A model generated the notes under the pieces. That model was not told the DNA's origin and made no database searches. It saw nothing but the letters and a program-made list of their open reading frames with translations. DNA of 55,163 bases from NCBI GenBank assembly GCA_947631905.1, contig CANRND010000013.1, positions 1-55,163 of the forward strand, written 5' to 3'. The translations under genes and the position numbers were made by a program. Positions 7,082 through 16,145 of this stretch are shown here, piece after piece. The first letter of the stretch is position 1. Every line of letters starts with the position of its first letter. This DNA is from an uncultured Clostridia bacterium (GTDB lineage: Bacteria; Bacillota; Clostridia; Christensenellales; Borkfalkiaceae).

Positions 7082-8344
7082 ATGGAAGCCTTTGAAGTTT
7101 TACTCCCCCTTGCACTAATCCTCTGCCTCGGCAAGCTGATGGGATTGGGCGCGCACCGCATCGGGATGCCCACTGTGATCGGGATGCTCGTTGCGGGGAT
7201 TTTGATCGGGCTTTTGAAATATATCCCGTGGGAACCCTTACAGAACGCATTTTTCGCACCGTTTGTCGGCGACGTCCTCGCGGTGTTTTCCAAACTCGGC
7301 GTGGTACTCATCATGTTTTCGGCGGGCCTCGGCACCGACCTCAAACAGCTGAAATCAACGGGCGTTGCTTCCGTCGTCATTACGGCGTGCGGCGTTGTTT
7401 TCCCCATGTTCTTCGGCTGGCTTGTAGCTTCGCTGTTTTTCGGCTTTGCAAACGTTCTTTCCAACCTTTTCTACGGCGCGATCTTGACGGCGACCTCAGT
7501 CTCCGTGACGGTCGCGGTGTTGAAAGAACTCGGAAAGCTCGAAAGCAAGGTCGGGACTTCCATCGTGGCGGCCGCCGTGATCGACGACGTTCTCGGCATC
7601 ATCATTCTCTCGGTGCTTACGGGGTTTGCCTCGGGCGGGGACGGCGCGGAAGTCGGCTGGAAGTGGTTCTCCCCTAACGCGGGCCTCGTCGTCATCAAGA
7701 TCGTCCTGTTTTTTGTCGTATTCATTGCGCTCGGCGTGGGGCTGAGAAAGCTGTTCGACGTCATGGAGCGCAAGGCTCCCCATAACCGCCGCGTCCCCAT
7801 TCTCTCCCTGGTGGCTTGCTTTGTCTATGCCTACTGCGCGGAAAAACTCTTCGGCGTGGCGGACATCACGGGGGCGTATCTTGCGGGCATTCTGCTCGGC
7901 GGCACCCTCTCCGAAACGCCCTATGTGGAGAACAAGGTGGACACGATGGGCTATCTCTTCTTTTCCCCCGTCTTTTTTGCGAACATCGGCATTGCAAACA
8001 TCGAATATTTTTCCCGCATTACGCTTCCTTTCCTCGCGTTCGGATGCGTCTATGTCATTGCGGCGCTGCTCGGGAAACTGATCGGTTGCGGCGTGGGCGC
8101 GAAACTGTGTAAATTTAACTTTCACGACTCTTTCCGCGTGGGCCTCGGCATGATGGTGCGCGCGGAAGTCGTTCTCATCTGCACCGAAAAGGGCGTGGCT
8201 TGCGGGCTTGTCGATCCCGCGGTGTTCCCCTTTGTCATCCTGATTATCTTGCTCTCATCGATCTTAACGCCGATCCTGCTCAAATGGTCTTACGGGCATG
8301 AGGAGAAAAAACTGCTCAAAGCGGCGCAAAATTCAAACGCATAG
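7082..8344 (+). CDS. Cation:proton antiporter (CPA2 / KefB type)
   Basis: Inner-membrane antiporter of 420 aa with about twelve hydrophobic spans and no soluble C-terminal TrkA domain. The family's ion-binding region is visible as ATSVSVTVAVLKELGKLES followed by AAAVIDDVLGIIILSVL, with the conserved Asp pair. An N-terminal GKLMGLGAHRIGMPTVIGMLVAGI segment is also typical. It likely exchanges Na+ or K+ for H+, but the ion cannot be read from the sequence. The next gene on the same strand is an aldo/keto reductase 10 nt after the stop. Confidence 0.9.
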   Translation: MEAFEVLLPLALILCLGKLMGLGAHRIGMPTVIGMLVAGILIGLLKYIPWEPLQNAFFAPFVGDVLAVFSKLGVVLIMFSAGLGTDLKQLKSTGVASVVITACGVVFPMFFGWLVASLFFGFANVLSNLFYGAILTATSVSVTVAVLKELGKLESKVGTSIVAAAVIDDVLGIIILSVLTGFASGGDGAEVGWKWFSPNAGLVVIKIVLFFVVFIALGVGLRKLFDVMERKAPHNRRVPILSLVACFVYAYCAEKLFGVADITGAYLAGILLGGTLSETPYVENKVDTMGYLFFSPVFFANIGIANIEYFSRITLPFLAFGCVYVIAALLGKLIGCGVGAKLCKFNFHDSFRVGLGMMVRAEVVLICTEKGVACGLVDPAVFPFVILIILLSSILTPILLKWSYGHEEKKLLKAAQNSNA

Positions 8345-8354
8345 GAGGGAATTT

Positions 8355-9329
8355 ATGCAATACAGAGATCTCGGGAAATGGGGACTCAAAGTCAGTGAGA
8401 TCGCGCTCGGGAGCTGGGTGACCGATCTGAGCGGTCCGTCCGCCGAACAGACCGCCCGCGAAACGGTAAACGCCGCCTTTGACGCGGGCGTGAACTTCTT
8501 CGACTGCGCCGACGCCTACTCGGGCGGCGCGGCGGAACGCTTCCTCGGCAAAGTTTTGGGCGAGCATGCGCGGAACGAATATGTCGTTTCGACAAAGGTA
8601 TTTTTCCCGATGGGACGGGGCGCGAACGATTGGGGGCTTTCCCGCAAACACATCGTCGAACAGCTCGATAAGTCGCTGAAAAACATGAAGCTCGACTATA
8701 TCGACCTCTATTTCTGCCACCGCTTCGACCCCACTACCCCCATCGAAGAGACGATGCAGACCCTCTCGGACATGGTCGCCGCGGGCAAAATACTCTATTA
8801 CGGCGTTTCGGAGTGGTCGCCCGTGCAGATCACGGAGGCGCTTCATGTCATCAAAGAAAATCATCTGCGTCCCCTCTCCGTCATCCAGCCACAGTACAAC
8901 ATGGCGGACAGATACATCGAGGATGAGATCATGGGCATCTGCGAGAAGAACGGCGTCGGGATCACCCCTTTTTCGCCGCTTGCGCAGGGGCTTTTGACGG
9001 GGAAATACCGCAAAGGACAGCCTCTCCCCGAGGGTTCGCGCGCGACTTGGCAGGCGGACAGGCAGATCAACAACCTTTTGACGGATGAAAATCTTGATAA
9101 GGTGGAGCGGCTCTTACAGGTCGCGGAGAAGTTGGGCGTTCCCATGAGCGTGCTTGCCCTTGCGTGGATCTTGCGCAAAAAGCAGATTTCTTCCGTGATC
9201 ACGGGCGCAAGCAAGCCCTCTCAACTGCAATCGAACGTGCGCGCAAGCGGATTTTCCATCCCGCAGGATGCACTCGAAGAAATAGAAAACATTCTCGATT
9301 ATCATCCGTTTGTCAGAAGAATCGGCTGA
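8355..9329 (+). CDS. Aldo/keto reductase, voltage-gated K+ channel beta-subunit-like
   Basis: NADP-dependent aldehyde/ketone reductase with a TIM barrel. The start is the ATG at 8355 because AGGAGG sits just ahead; the open frame upstream is inside the antiporter gene. The 324-aa protein starts MQYRDLGKWGLKVSEIALGS, carries the catalytic Asp/Tyr in FFDCADAYSGG, Lys in VVSTKVF and His in YFCHRFD, and ends with the NADP-binding VITGASKPSQLQSNVRAS. The sequence follows the Kv-beta/YghZ subgroup. Coupling with an antiporter may be incidental. Confidence 0.92.
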   Translation: MQYRDLGKWGLKVSEIALGSWVTDLSGPSAEQTARETVNAAFDAGVNFFDCADAYSGGAAERFLGKVLGEHARNEYVVSTKVFFPMGRGANDWGLSRKHIVEQLDKSLKNMKLDYIDLYFCHRFDPTTPIEETMQTLSDMVAAGKILYYGVSEWSPVQITEALHVIKENHLRPLSVIQPQYNMADRYIEDEIMGICEKNGVGITPFSPLAQGLLTGKYRKGQPLPEGSRATWQADRQINNLLTDENLDKVERLLQVAEKLGVPMSVLALAWILRKKQISSVITGASKPSQLQSNVRASGFSIPQDALEEIENILDYHPFVRRIG

Positions 9330-9344
9330 TTCCTGGTAAACAAT

Positions 9345-9380
9345 GCGGCGGGGCGCGGAATAAATTCCGCGCCCCGCCGC
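9345..9380. terminator. Bidirectional terminator between AKR and glmS
   Basis: Perfect 16-bp stem GCGGCGGGGCGCGGAA / TTCCGCGCCCCGCCGC around TAAA, lying between the convergent ends of the reductase and glmS. The plus side has TTCTTTATATT after it. Confidence 0.85.
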
Positions 9381-9389
9381 TTCTTTATA

Positions 9390-11159
9390 TTATTCTACCG
9401 TAACGCTCTTTGCGAGGTTGCGCGGTTTATCGGGGTCGTTCCCGCGGAAAACCGCCGTATAATATGCGAGCGCTTGCAGGGGGATGACCGAAAGGATCGG
9501 CGAAAACAATTCTTCGCATGCGGGGAGAAGCACGCTTTCAAACACTTCCTCGCGCGCGGCAAGCTCGGGGATATTTGTGACAAGCAATACTTTCCCGCCC
9601 CGCGCATACACTTCGGAAACGGCGTTCATCGTCTTTTCCGCAAGCGCCCGTTGCGTCAAAATCGCCACGACGGGCGTTTTTTCTCCGATCAGCGCAAGGG
9701 TGCCGTGTTTGAGTTCTCCCGCGGGATACCCCTCGCTCGGCAAGTAGGAAATTTCTTTCAGTTTCAGACTTCCTTCCAACGCCGCGCAATGATCTGCGCC
9801 CCGCCCGATGAAATAAACGCTGTCCGCTTCCGCAAACAGCGGAACGACCTTTTTGATCTCTTCGATGCCCGCCAGCGTCTGCGCGCTCAGAGAAGGAAGA
9901 ACGCGAAGAGCCTCGAAGCGGGCGGCTCTTCCCTTTGCGGTCGCGAGCGCAACGGCGATAGAATAGAGAAGCGCGAGCTGTGCGTTAAAGCTCTTGGTGG
10001 CGGCAACGGCGATCTCCCTGCCCGCATTCGTATACAGCACGAAATGGGCGATCCGCGTAATGGAAGAATCCCGCACGTTCGTAACCGCCGCAACCGTTGC
10101 GCCGCGCTCTTTTGCCAACGTGGCCGCGGCGAGCGTATCGGCGGTCTCCCCGCTTTGGCTGATCGCAAGCACGAGCGTGTTCTCTTTCACGATAGGATTG
10201 CAGTACCGGTACTCGCTTGCCACCGTCACCTCTACGGGGATCCGCGCGAGCCTCTCTATGGCGTACTTTGCGGCGATCCCGCTGTGATAGGCCGTGCCGC
10301 AAGCGACAATTTGGATATACTCTGTGTGACATAGTACTATGTTAAAGGCCAAAAACCGAGAGTTTTCTTCAAAATCGACCAAAGAATTTGCGATAGAGGC
10401 GGGAATTTCATACATTTCTTTCAACATGAAATGCGCATAGCCGCCTTTTTCGGGAATATCCTCCGCCGATCCGCGCGCCATTTTTTCCTTGCGGATCTCC
10501 CCCTCCGCCGTGTAAAAACGGATGTCGCCGCCTTTTAAGACGGCAAATTCTCCGTCTGCAAGGGAATAGAGTTCCCCGCATTCGGCAACGGCGGGTACGT
10601 CGCTTGCGGCATAGAGTCCCGTCTCCCCCTTTCCGACGATCATCGGGCTTTTTCGGCGCGCGACGTAGAGCGCGTCCTCCCCGTCCGAACACATCACAGC
10701 CAGCGCATAGGAGCCTTTCAGCCTTGCGCACACGGTTTTGAGGGCGGCAAGCACGTTTCCGCCGTCATAAAATGCAAGCAGATGCGCCACGATTTCACTG
10801 TCCGTATCCGAGGCAAATTCCTCGCCGCGCGCCCTGCACTCCTCTTTCAGCTCCCGATAGTTTTCGATGATCCCGTTATGTACGACCGCAAATTTGCCGT
10901 AAATATGCGGGTGCGCGTTGCGCTCGGACGGTTCGCCGTGGGTCGCCCAGCGCGTATGGCCGATCCCGCACCCGCCCGTGAGATCTTTTGCACTTTCCAG
11001 CCCGCTCACTCTTCCCTTGCGCTTGTATACGGAAAACCCCTCTTTGCCCCGCACCGCGATTCCCGCCGAATCGTACCCGCGGTATTCGAGCCGCTTTAAG
11101 CCGAGGATCAATTTGGGCGCGGCGGGTTCCTTGCCGACATATCCTATGATCCCGCACAT
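9390..11159 (-). CDS. glmS: Glutamine-fructose-6-phosphate aminotransferase
   Basis: Makes glucosamine-6-phosphate from fructose-6-phosphate and glutamine, the first step to peptidoglycan amino sugars. The nucleophilic Cys follows the initiator Met (MCGIIGYVG), the glutaminase domain has GIGHTRWATHGEPSERNAHPH, and two SIS domains follow (for example VACGTAYHSGIAAKY and LAISQSGETADTLAA); the C-terminus is the conserved LAKSVTVE. 589 aa. Its start overlaps the end of glmM by 16 nt, so glmM and glmS are coupled. No glmS ribozyme leader is possible in that arrangement. Confidence 0.97.
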   Translation of the reverse strand: MCGIIGYVGKEPAAPKLILGLKRLEYRGYDSAGIAVRGKEGFSVYKRKGRVSGLESAKDLTGGCGIGHTRWATHGEPSERNAHPHIYGKFAVVHNGIIENYRELKEECRARGEEFASDTDSEIVAHLLAFYDGGNVLAALKTVCARLKGSYALAVMCSDGEDALYVARRKSPMIVGKGETGLYAASDVPAVAECGELYSLADGEFAVLKGGDIRFYTAEGEIRKEKMARGSAEDIPEKGGYAHFMLKEMYEIPASIANSLVDFEENSRFLAFNIVLCHTEYIQIVACGTAYHSGIAAKYAIERLARIPVEVTVASEYRYCNPIVKENTLVLAISQSGETADTLAAATLAKERGATVAAVTNVRDSSITRIAHFVLYTNAGREIAVAATKSFNAQLALLYSIAVALATAKGRAARFEALRVLPSLSAQTLAGIEEIKKVVPLFAEADSVYFIGRGADHCAALEGSLKLKEISYLPSEGYPAGELKHGTLALIGEKTPVVAILTQRALAEKTMNAVSEVYARGGKVLLVTNIPELAAREEVFESVLLPACEELFSPILSVIPLQALAYYTAVFRGNDPDKPRNLAKSVTVE

Positions 11160-12481
11160 ATGCTCTCCTCTTTGATCGCCCGCTCCACGTCCGCGATCGC
11201 CTCGTCTATGCCGCTCTCACTCTCCGCAAGGATCCGCACGACGGGTTCCGTTCCCGACGGCCGAAGCACGAGCCGCCCGCCGCTGAGCCGTTTTTCCGCA
11301 TTCCGCACCGCGTCCGTAACGCGCTTGCTGCCGATGATCGATTTGTCTTTCACGGGAACGCTCTTTATTTTTTGCGGTAAAGTCTTCAACCCCTCCGTGA
11401 GGACGGAGAGCGGGCATTTGGTTTCGAGCATCGTCTCCATGACCATAAGAGAGGTGAGAACGCCGTCCCCTGTGGAGGCATATTTGCGGAAAATGATGTG
11501 TCCCGACTGTTCCCCGCCGAGCGCATAGCCTTTGGCAAGCATTTCTTCATACACGAAGCGGTCCCCCACGGGCGTGACGGAGCAGACGATCCCCTCGCGG
11601 GCAAGCGACTTGATAAGGCCCGAATTGCTCATCACCGTGACGGCGACGCCGTTTTTTTCCAGCTCGCCTTTGGCTTTCATGCGCTTTGCGGACAGATACA
11701 GGACGCCGTCACCGTCCACGATCTGTCCCCGTTCGTCTACGCAGATACAGCGGTCCGCGTCGCCGTCGAACGCAAACCCGACGTCGAGTTTTTTCTCCCT
11801 GACGAGCGCCTGCAAGCGTTCGGGGTGGGTGGAACCGCACGCGAGGTTGATGTTCACGCCGTCGGGTTCTGCGCCCGTGAGACTGACTTCCGCGCCGAGT
11901 GCGTCGAACACCGCTTTGGAGATCGCCCACGCGCTCCCGTTGGCGCAGTCAAGCCCTACCCGCATGCCGCGGAAAGAAGTGTGCGGCAGGGAGAGCAGAT
12001 AGCCGAGATAGCGGTTTCTCCCCGCGATAAAATCCACGGTACGCCCGATCGCGTTCCCCGTTGCGAGGGGAAGTGCAAACTCTCCGTCGAGATACTGTTC
12101 GACGCGGCGGAGCAGTTCGTCGTCCATCTTTTCCCCGAAGCGGGAAATGAGCTTCAACCCGTTGTCCTCGTAGGGATTGTGGCTCGCGGAGATCATGACC
12201 CCGCAGTCGAAGCCCTCCGATTTGACGACATAGGAGACGGAGGGCGTTGTGGTGACGTGCAGAAGATAGGCATCCGCTCCCGACGCCGTGATCCCCGAAG
12301 CGAGCGCGTATTCGAGCATGTAGGAGGAACGGCGGGTATCTTTTCCAATGGCGATTTTCGCGCGTTCCCCCTCTTTTTGGAATTGACAGCCCAAAATGCG
12401 CCCCACTTTGAACGCGTGCGAGGCGGTGAGCGTTTCGTTCGCGCGCCCGCGGAAGCCGTCCGTACCGAAATATTTTCCCAT
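11144..12481 (-). CDS. glmM: Phosphoglucosamine mutase
   Basis: Converts glucosamine-6-phosphate to glucosamine-1-phosphate. The start at 12481 (MGKYFGTDGFRGRAN) has AAGGAG ahead; the frame further up lacks it. The 445-aa protein has the phosphoserine loop MISASHNPYEDNG, the Mg-binding FDGDADRC and the phosphate-binding RPSGTEPVVRI near the C-terminus. It overlaps glmS, the enzyme one step earlier in the same route. Confidence 0.96.
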   Translation of the reverse strand: MGKYFGTDGFRGRANETLTASHAFKVGRILGCQFQKEGERAKIAIGKDTRRSSYMLEYALASGITASGADAYLLHVTTTPSVSYVVKSEGFDCGVMISASHNPYEDNGLKLISRFGEKMDDELLRRVEQYLDGEFALPLATGNAIGRTVDFIAGRNRYLGYLLSLPHTSFRGMRVGLDCANGSAWAISKAVFDALGAEVSLTGAEPDGVNINLACGSTHPERLQALVREKKLDVGFAFDGDADRCICVDERGQIVDGDGVLYLSAKRMKAKGELEKNGVAVTVMSNSGLIKSLAREGIVCSVTPVGDRFVYEEMLAKGYALGGEQSGHIIFRKYASTGDGVLTSLMVMETMLETKCPLSVLTEGLKTLPQKIKSVPVKDKSIIGSKRVTDAVRNAEKRLSGGRLVLRPSGTEPVVRILAESESGIDEAIADVERAIKEESICAGS

Positions 12482-12597
12482 AGTTTCTCCTTTTCGCCAT
12501 TGTATGACGGCGGAAAAATTTGGGTGAAATTTCGCTCCCCGCAAGTAAAAAAATACTCAATGTGTGTTCGCTCATAAATAAAAATTTTTTACATTGA

Positions 12598-12624
12598 TGA
12601 ATGAAAATCATTGACTTTCATTCA
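12598..12624. promoter_or_regulatory. Palindromic operator, probable TetR-family site
   Basis: Arms TGAATGAAA (12598-12606) and TTTCATTCA (12616-12624) form a 27-bp inverted repeat covering the -35 box of the promoter for the ECF-S/TetR/AKR operon. An outer ACATT/AATGT pair extends it. TGAATGA/TCATTCA half-sites are known for some TetR-type regulators such as Bacillus FadR, although the spacing here is wider. The TetR gene of the operon is the likely binder. Confidence 0.6.
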
Positions 12625-12640
12625 ACAAATGTAGTATAAT
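12611..12640 (+). promoter_or_regulatory. Promoter of the ECF-S / TetR / AKR operon
   Basis: TTGACT (12611-12616), 18-bp spacer, TATAAT (12635-12640), about 35 bp before the first start codon. The palindrome at 12598-12624 overlaps the -35 box, an arrangement expected for repression. Confidence 0.8.
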
Positions 12641-12674
12641 AAAGGCATCAAATAAAAATCGGAGGTAATTAACA

Positions 12675-13253
12675 ATGATTGAACAAGTTCTTTCGCGTCA
12701 CAGCGTGGCGCTCCGTGTGAAAATCACGGTGAAAACGCTGATTTCGGTTGGAATTATCGCGCTTGCGGTAATTCTTCCGCAGCTGATTCATCTCGCCCTT
12801 GGCGCGCCCGGCGGCGTTCAGTGGCTGCCCATGTATCTGCCCATCCTACTCGGCGGATGCCTACTCGGCTGGGAATGGGGCTTGGGCGTGGGGATCCTCT
12901 CCCCTGTCGTTAGCTTTGCGATCACTTCTCTGACCGGTAACCCTATGCCCGCCGCAATCCGTCTGCCCTATATGATCGTTGAACTTGCGGTATTTGCGGC
13001 GGTTTCGGGACTCTTTTCGCAAAGGATTGTGAGAAACAGTTGGATGGCGTTCCCCGCAGTTTTGCTTGCGCAAGTCGCAGGCAGGCTCACTTTCCTCGCC
13101 ATAGCGGCCATTTTCCAGAGTATTTCTCCCCTCTCGGCAAGTGTGGTTTGGTCGCAGATCCAGACGGGACTTTTGGGTATGGTTTTGCAGGCTGTTATCG
13201 TACCTTTCATTGTGATGGGACTGCGCCTGCTCCTTATCAAAGACAAGGAATAA
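12675..13253 (+). CDS. ECF transporter S component-like membrane protein
   Basis: A 192-aa protein with about five or six membrane spans (VKTLISVGIIALAVILPQL; MYLPILLGGCLLGWEWGLGVGILSPVVSF; LPYMIVELAVFAAVSGLF). The size and the pattern of a Gly-rich membrane loop, GWEWGLGVGILSPVVSFAITS, fit the substrate-binding S subunits of energy-coupling-factor vitamin transporters. No ligand can be inferred, and the EcfA/EcfT partners are not here. GGAGG is well placed ahead of the ATG. First gene of an operon with a TetR regulator and a reductase. Confidence 0.65.
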   Translation: MIEQVLSRHSVALRVKITVKTLISVGIIALAVILPQLIHLALGAPGGVQWLPMYLPILLGGCLLGWEWGLGVGILSPVVSFAITSLTGNPMPAAIRLPYMIVELAVFAAVSGLFSQRIVRNSWMAFPAVLLAQVAGRLTFLAIAAIFQSISPLSASVVWSQIQTGLLGMVLQAVIVPFIVMGLRLLLIKDKE

Positions 13254-13259
13254 AAGAGT

Positions 13260-13907
13260 ATGTCTGAAAAAATGACGAACAGAAAGATCGCCGCTTTGGA
13301 GACAAAGAGGAAGCTGTTGGAGACGGCAAAGGTCATCATCCGCGAAAAGGGACTCGTCAATACTTCCGTCGAGGAGATCACAAAGACGTGCGGCGTTGCA
13401 AATGGGACATTTTATACCTATTTCAAGCGTAAGGAAGATGTGGTATTTGCGATTAGCCACGATATGTTTTGTGAGATTTACGAGGAAGCCCAAAGCTACG
13501 ACGGACCGTTTATGGAGCGGCTAACGTTCTATATGGTAACTTTTTCGGGACATATCGAACGGGACGGACTCAAACTCTGCCAGGAATGGGTGCGCAATAC
13601 CGTTGACCCCGATCTCGTGGAGAACCCCTACGACAAGGAAAAACTCCGCAAAGACAACGCTTCCATGAAAGGAATGATAAAAATGGGCGTCGAACGGGGC
13701 GAACTCAAAGCAGATACGCCGATCGACGCGCTCGCCGATGCTTTGACGGACGTCATTTACGGCGAAATGCTCTGTTGGGATATGGCGGGCGGAGCGTACA
13801 GTTTTGAGGAACGCACCAAAACGTTTTGCACGATGTTTCTGCCCGCAATGATGAAGCCATACTTAATCCCAATACCGAATAAAAAAGGAGAAAACAACGA
13901 TGAGTGA
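13260..13907 (+). CDS. TetR/AcrR family transcriptional regulator
   Basis: A 215-aa repressor-type protein. The N-terminal helix-turn-helix is plain: KRKLLETAKVIIREKGLVNTSVEEITKTCGVANGTFYTYFKRKEDVVFAI (about residues 18-67). The C-terminal ligand domain is not assignable. It lies 6 nt behind the S-component gene and overlaps the next reductase gene by 8 nt, so it is co-transcribed with what it presumably controls. The palindrome over the operon promoter is the likely operator, giving autoregulation. Confidence 0.92.
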   Translation: MSEKMTNRKIAALETKRKLLETAKVIIREKGLVNTSVEEITKTCGVANGTFYTYFKRKEDVVFAISHDMFCEIYEEAQSYDGPFMERLTFYMVTFSGHIERDGLKLCQEWVRNTVDPDLVENPYDKEKLRKDNASMKGMIKMGVERGELKADTPIDALADALTDVIYGEMLCWDMAGGAYSFEERTKTFCTMFLPAMMKPYLIPIPNKKGENNDE

Positions 13908-15045
13908 AATTAAAAAATTGGGATTTGGACTCATGCGGCTGCCGCAAAGAAGCGCGGACGGGGCCGACATCGACATGGAACAATTCAAGAAAATGGTAGA
14001 CCTCTTTCTTGAACGGGGATTTACCTATTTTGATACGTCCTACGTTTACCACAACGGTGCGTCCGAGACGGCGATCCGCGAAGCCCTCGTAAAACGTCAT
14101 CCGAGGGACAGCTTCCTGCTCGTGTCAAAGTTTCCCACTTTCCAAATGCCCGCGGAGGACCGGGTGGATGCGATTTTCAACGAACAGCTTGAAAAGTGCG
14201 GCGTGGAATACTTTGACTACTATCTGCTCCACAACCTCAACCGCTATCTCTATCCTAATGAAGTGAACGCCTGTCACCTGTTCGATTATATGAAAAAGTG
14301 GAAAGAACAGGGAAAGATACGCCACATTGCTTTCTCTTACCACGACGACGCACAGCACCTCGATCAAATTCTCACCGAACACCCCGAGGTGGACGCTGTG
14401 CAGATCGTATTGAACTATTACGATTGGGAAGAACCGTTCATTCAGTCGAAAAAATGCTATGAGGTGATCCGCAAGCACGGAAAGCGTGTCATCGTCATGG
14501 AACCCGTAAAGGGCGGCGCGCTTGCCCGCGTCCCGTCGGGAGCGGAGCATATTCTCAAAGAGATTGACGAAAAGGCTTCCCCCGCGAGCTTTGCTATCCG
14601 ATTTTCCGCCTCGCGCGAGGGCGTACTCGTTGTCCTCTCCGGCATGAGCAATCTTTCACAGGTCGAAGAAAACACGGGTTATATGCAGAATTTCAAGCCA
14701 TTGAGCGAGGTGGAAGAGCGCGCCTTAAAAGAGGTCAAAGCCGAGTACCAAAAGACATGGAAGTATCGTTGCGATAATTGGGCGGCATTGGACGAGAACG
14801 CTTACGGCGTTCCGATTTCGGGCATTATCAGAGCATATAACAGCATGTTCATTCAGCCCGACCCCTTTTTCAGTGCAGAACTAAACTACTATAAAAGTTT
14901 CCGCTCTGCTTACGATCTTGCCTTTGAAACGGGAGATTACTCCAAAGAGACGGCGAAAATCGGCGGTGCGTTCGATGTAACCGCCGCTCTCAAAGAGGCT
15001 GTCAAAACGCAGTTTGAAAACAGCTTTCAAGACTACATGGATTGA
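13900..15045 (+). CDS. Aldo/keto reductase with degenerate ferredoxin-like C-terminus
   Basis: A 381-aa aldo/keto reductase of the group that usually ends in a 4Fe-4S domain. The barrel part is intact: GFGLMRLPQ, FDTSYVYHNGASE with Asp and Tyr, LLVSKFP with Lys, and YYLLHNL with His. At residues about 286-315, where relatives carry CxxCxxC...CP, this protein reads KYRCDNWAALDENAYGVPIS and keeps only Cys291. The flanking VPISGIIRAYNSMF still resembles the domain. It probably works without a cluster. Start codon overlaps the TetR gene. Confidence 0.85.
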   Translation: MSEIKKLGFGLMRLPQRSADGADIDMEQFKKMVDLFLERGFTYFDTSYVYHNGASETAIREALVKRHPRDSFLLVSKFPTFQMPAEDRVDAIFNEQLEKCGVEYFDYYLLHNLNRYLYPNEVNACHLFDYMKKWKEQGKIRHIAFSYHDDAQHLDQILTEHPEVDAVQIVLNYYDWEEPFIQSKKCYEVIRKHGKRVIVMEPVKGGALARVPSGAEHILKEIDEKASPASFAIRFSASREGVLVVLSGMSNLSQVEENTGYMQNFKPLSEVEERALKEVKAEYQKTWKYRCDNWAALDENAYGVPISGIIRAYNSMFIQPDPFFSAELNYYKSFRSAYDLAFETGDYSKETAKIGGAFDVTAALKEAVKTQFENSFQDYMD

Positions 15046-15077
15046 GCGGGAAATGCTTTTCATGCCATGATTGACTT

Positions 15078-15098
15078 CGGAAACCTCCGCACTTTCCG
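15078..15098 (+). terminator. Possible weak terminator after the AKR operon
   Basis: CGGAAA / TTTCCG short stem followed by CCTTTTCTT, in the 61-bp gap between convergent genes. The stem is only 6-7 bp, so the call is weak. Confidence 0.35.
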
Positions 15099-15106
15099 CC
15101 TTTTCT

Positions 15107-16096
15107 TCAATCGGGATCGTAATACTTTTTTCCGCGGTTTGGTTTGATCACTTCGCGGGCGCGGGCGATGCAGAAGTCGTCCGCCCGCAAGTCTTTCGTC
15201 AAGGTAGACCCCGCGGCAACAAACGCGCCGTCGCCGATTTCGAGCGGCGCAACCAGGTTGCAGTTGCTCCCGATGAAACATCCGTCCCCCACTTTTGTGC
15301 GGGACTTTTTTTTGCCGTCGTAGTTGACAAAGACCGCGCCGCAACCGATGTTGACGCGCCCGCCCACGTCCGCGTCCCCCACATAGGCCAGGTGGGAAAC
15401 TTTCGTCCCCTTTCCGATCTTTGCGTTTTTGATCTCCACGAAATCTCCGACCCTGCACCCGTCGCCCACATCGCTTCCCGCGCGCAGATAGGCATAGGGA
15501 CCCACCGTGCAGTTCTTGCCCACTTTCGCTCCCGAAAGCGTGCTGTATCGGACGGTTGTACCCGCGCCGATCACGCTGTCCTCCACGTCCGAGCCAACGA
15601 TCTCCGCATTTTCGCCGACCACACAGGCCCCATGCACGCGCGAACCGCTCCTGACCGCCGCGCCCTCCCGCAACACCGCCGTATAATCTACGATTGCCCC
15701 CTCTTCGACGAGCGCGCCCTGTTTCATATGGAGTTCGGCGCTCTCTTTCGCCGCTTGCGCGAGGACAGCGGGAACGTTGTTGAGGGTAAAGAGCGGCAAC
15801 CCCAACTCGTCGGCTGCGGGGCGGGGCGTTTGGGACATGGGACAGCCCGCGCGCAGCACGGCCCCGCCCGGGAAGCGGTAACTCCCCTCCCGCCCGTCGA
15901 GATAGGAAAAGAGCCGCTCCCGCGTGAGGAACGGATAAACGGGGTCGAGCAGAACGCCCTCCCCCGTAAATTCGCCTCTCTCCGCGTTAAGCCGCTCTTG
16001 CATCAGGCGGTATACCTCGATCCCGAGGATACGGAAATGACTGCTTCCCTCCCCGCGGAAAGTAAAATAGCTCTTTTCGGTAAGAAAGATCTTCAT
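15107..16096 (-). CDS. GlmU-type acetyltransferase with eroded N-terminal domain
   Basis: The C-terminal two thirds are a left-handed beta-helix very close to the acetyltransferase half of Glm[42 protein letters not shown] (with the catalytic-type His), [22 protein letters not shown] and [11 protein letters not shown]. The first about 110 residues are not the uridylyltransferase: no LAAGxGTRM loop is present and the domain is less than half the usual length. Total 329 aa against about 455 for GlmU. It may make GlcNAc-1-P while another enzyme adds UMP, or act on another sugar phosphate. It follows glpK after 49 nt with a weak SD. Confidence 0.85.
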   Translation of the reverse strand: MKIFLTEKSYFTFRGEGSSHFRILGIEVYRLMQERLNAERGEFTGEGVLLDPVYPFLTRERLFSYLDGREGSYRFPGGAVLRAGCPMSQTPRPAADELGLPLFTLNNVPAVLAQAAKESAELHMKQGALVEEGAIVDYTAVLREGAAVRSGSRVHGACVVGENAEIVGSDVEDSVIGAGTTVRYSTLSGAKVGKNCTVGPYAYLRAGSDVGDGCRVGDFVEIKNAKIGKGTKVSHLAYVGDADVGGRVNIGCGAVFVNYDGKKKSRTKVGDGCFIGSNCNLVAPLEIGDGAFVAAGSTLTKDLRADDFCIARAREVIKPNRGKKYYDPD

Positions 16097-16145
16097 TTTG
16101 CTATCTTATGCCGCGGGAATGTCTTTCAGTTCATGGAAAATGTTT

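Noticed and set aside
11100-11200. glmS ribozyme ahead of glmS
   Set aside because: glmS starts inside the glmM gene, leaving no leader for the ribozyme.
12598-12624. Fur-type box ahead of the ECF-S gene
   Set aside because: The inner part resembles a Fur box only loosely; the clean TGAATGA/TCATTCA arms and the TetR gene in the operon fit better.
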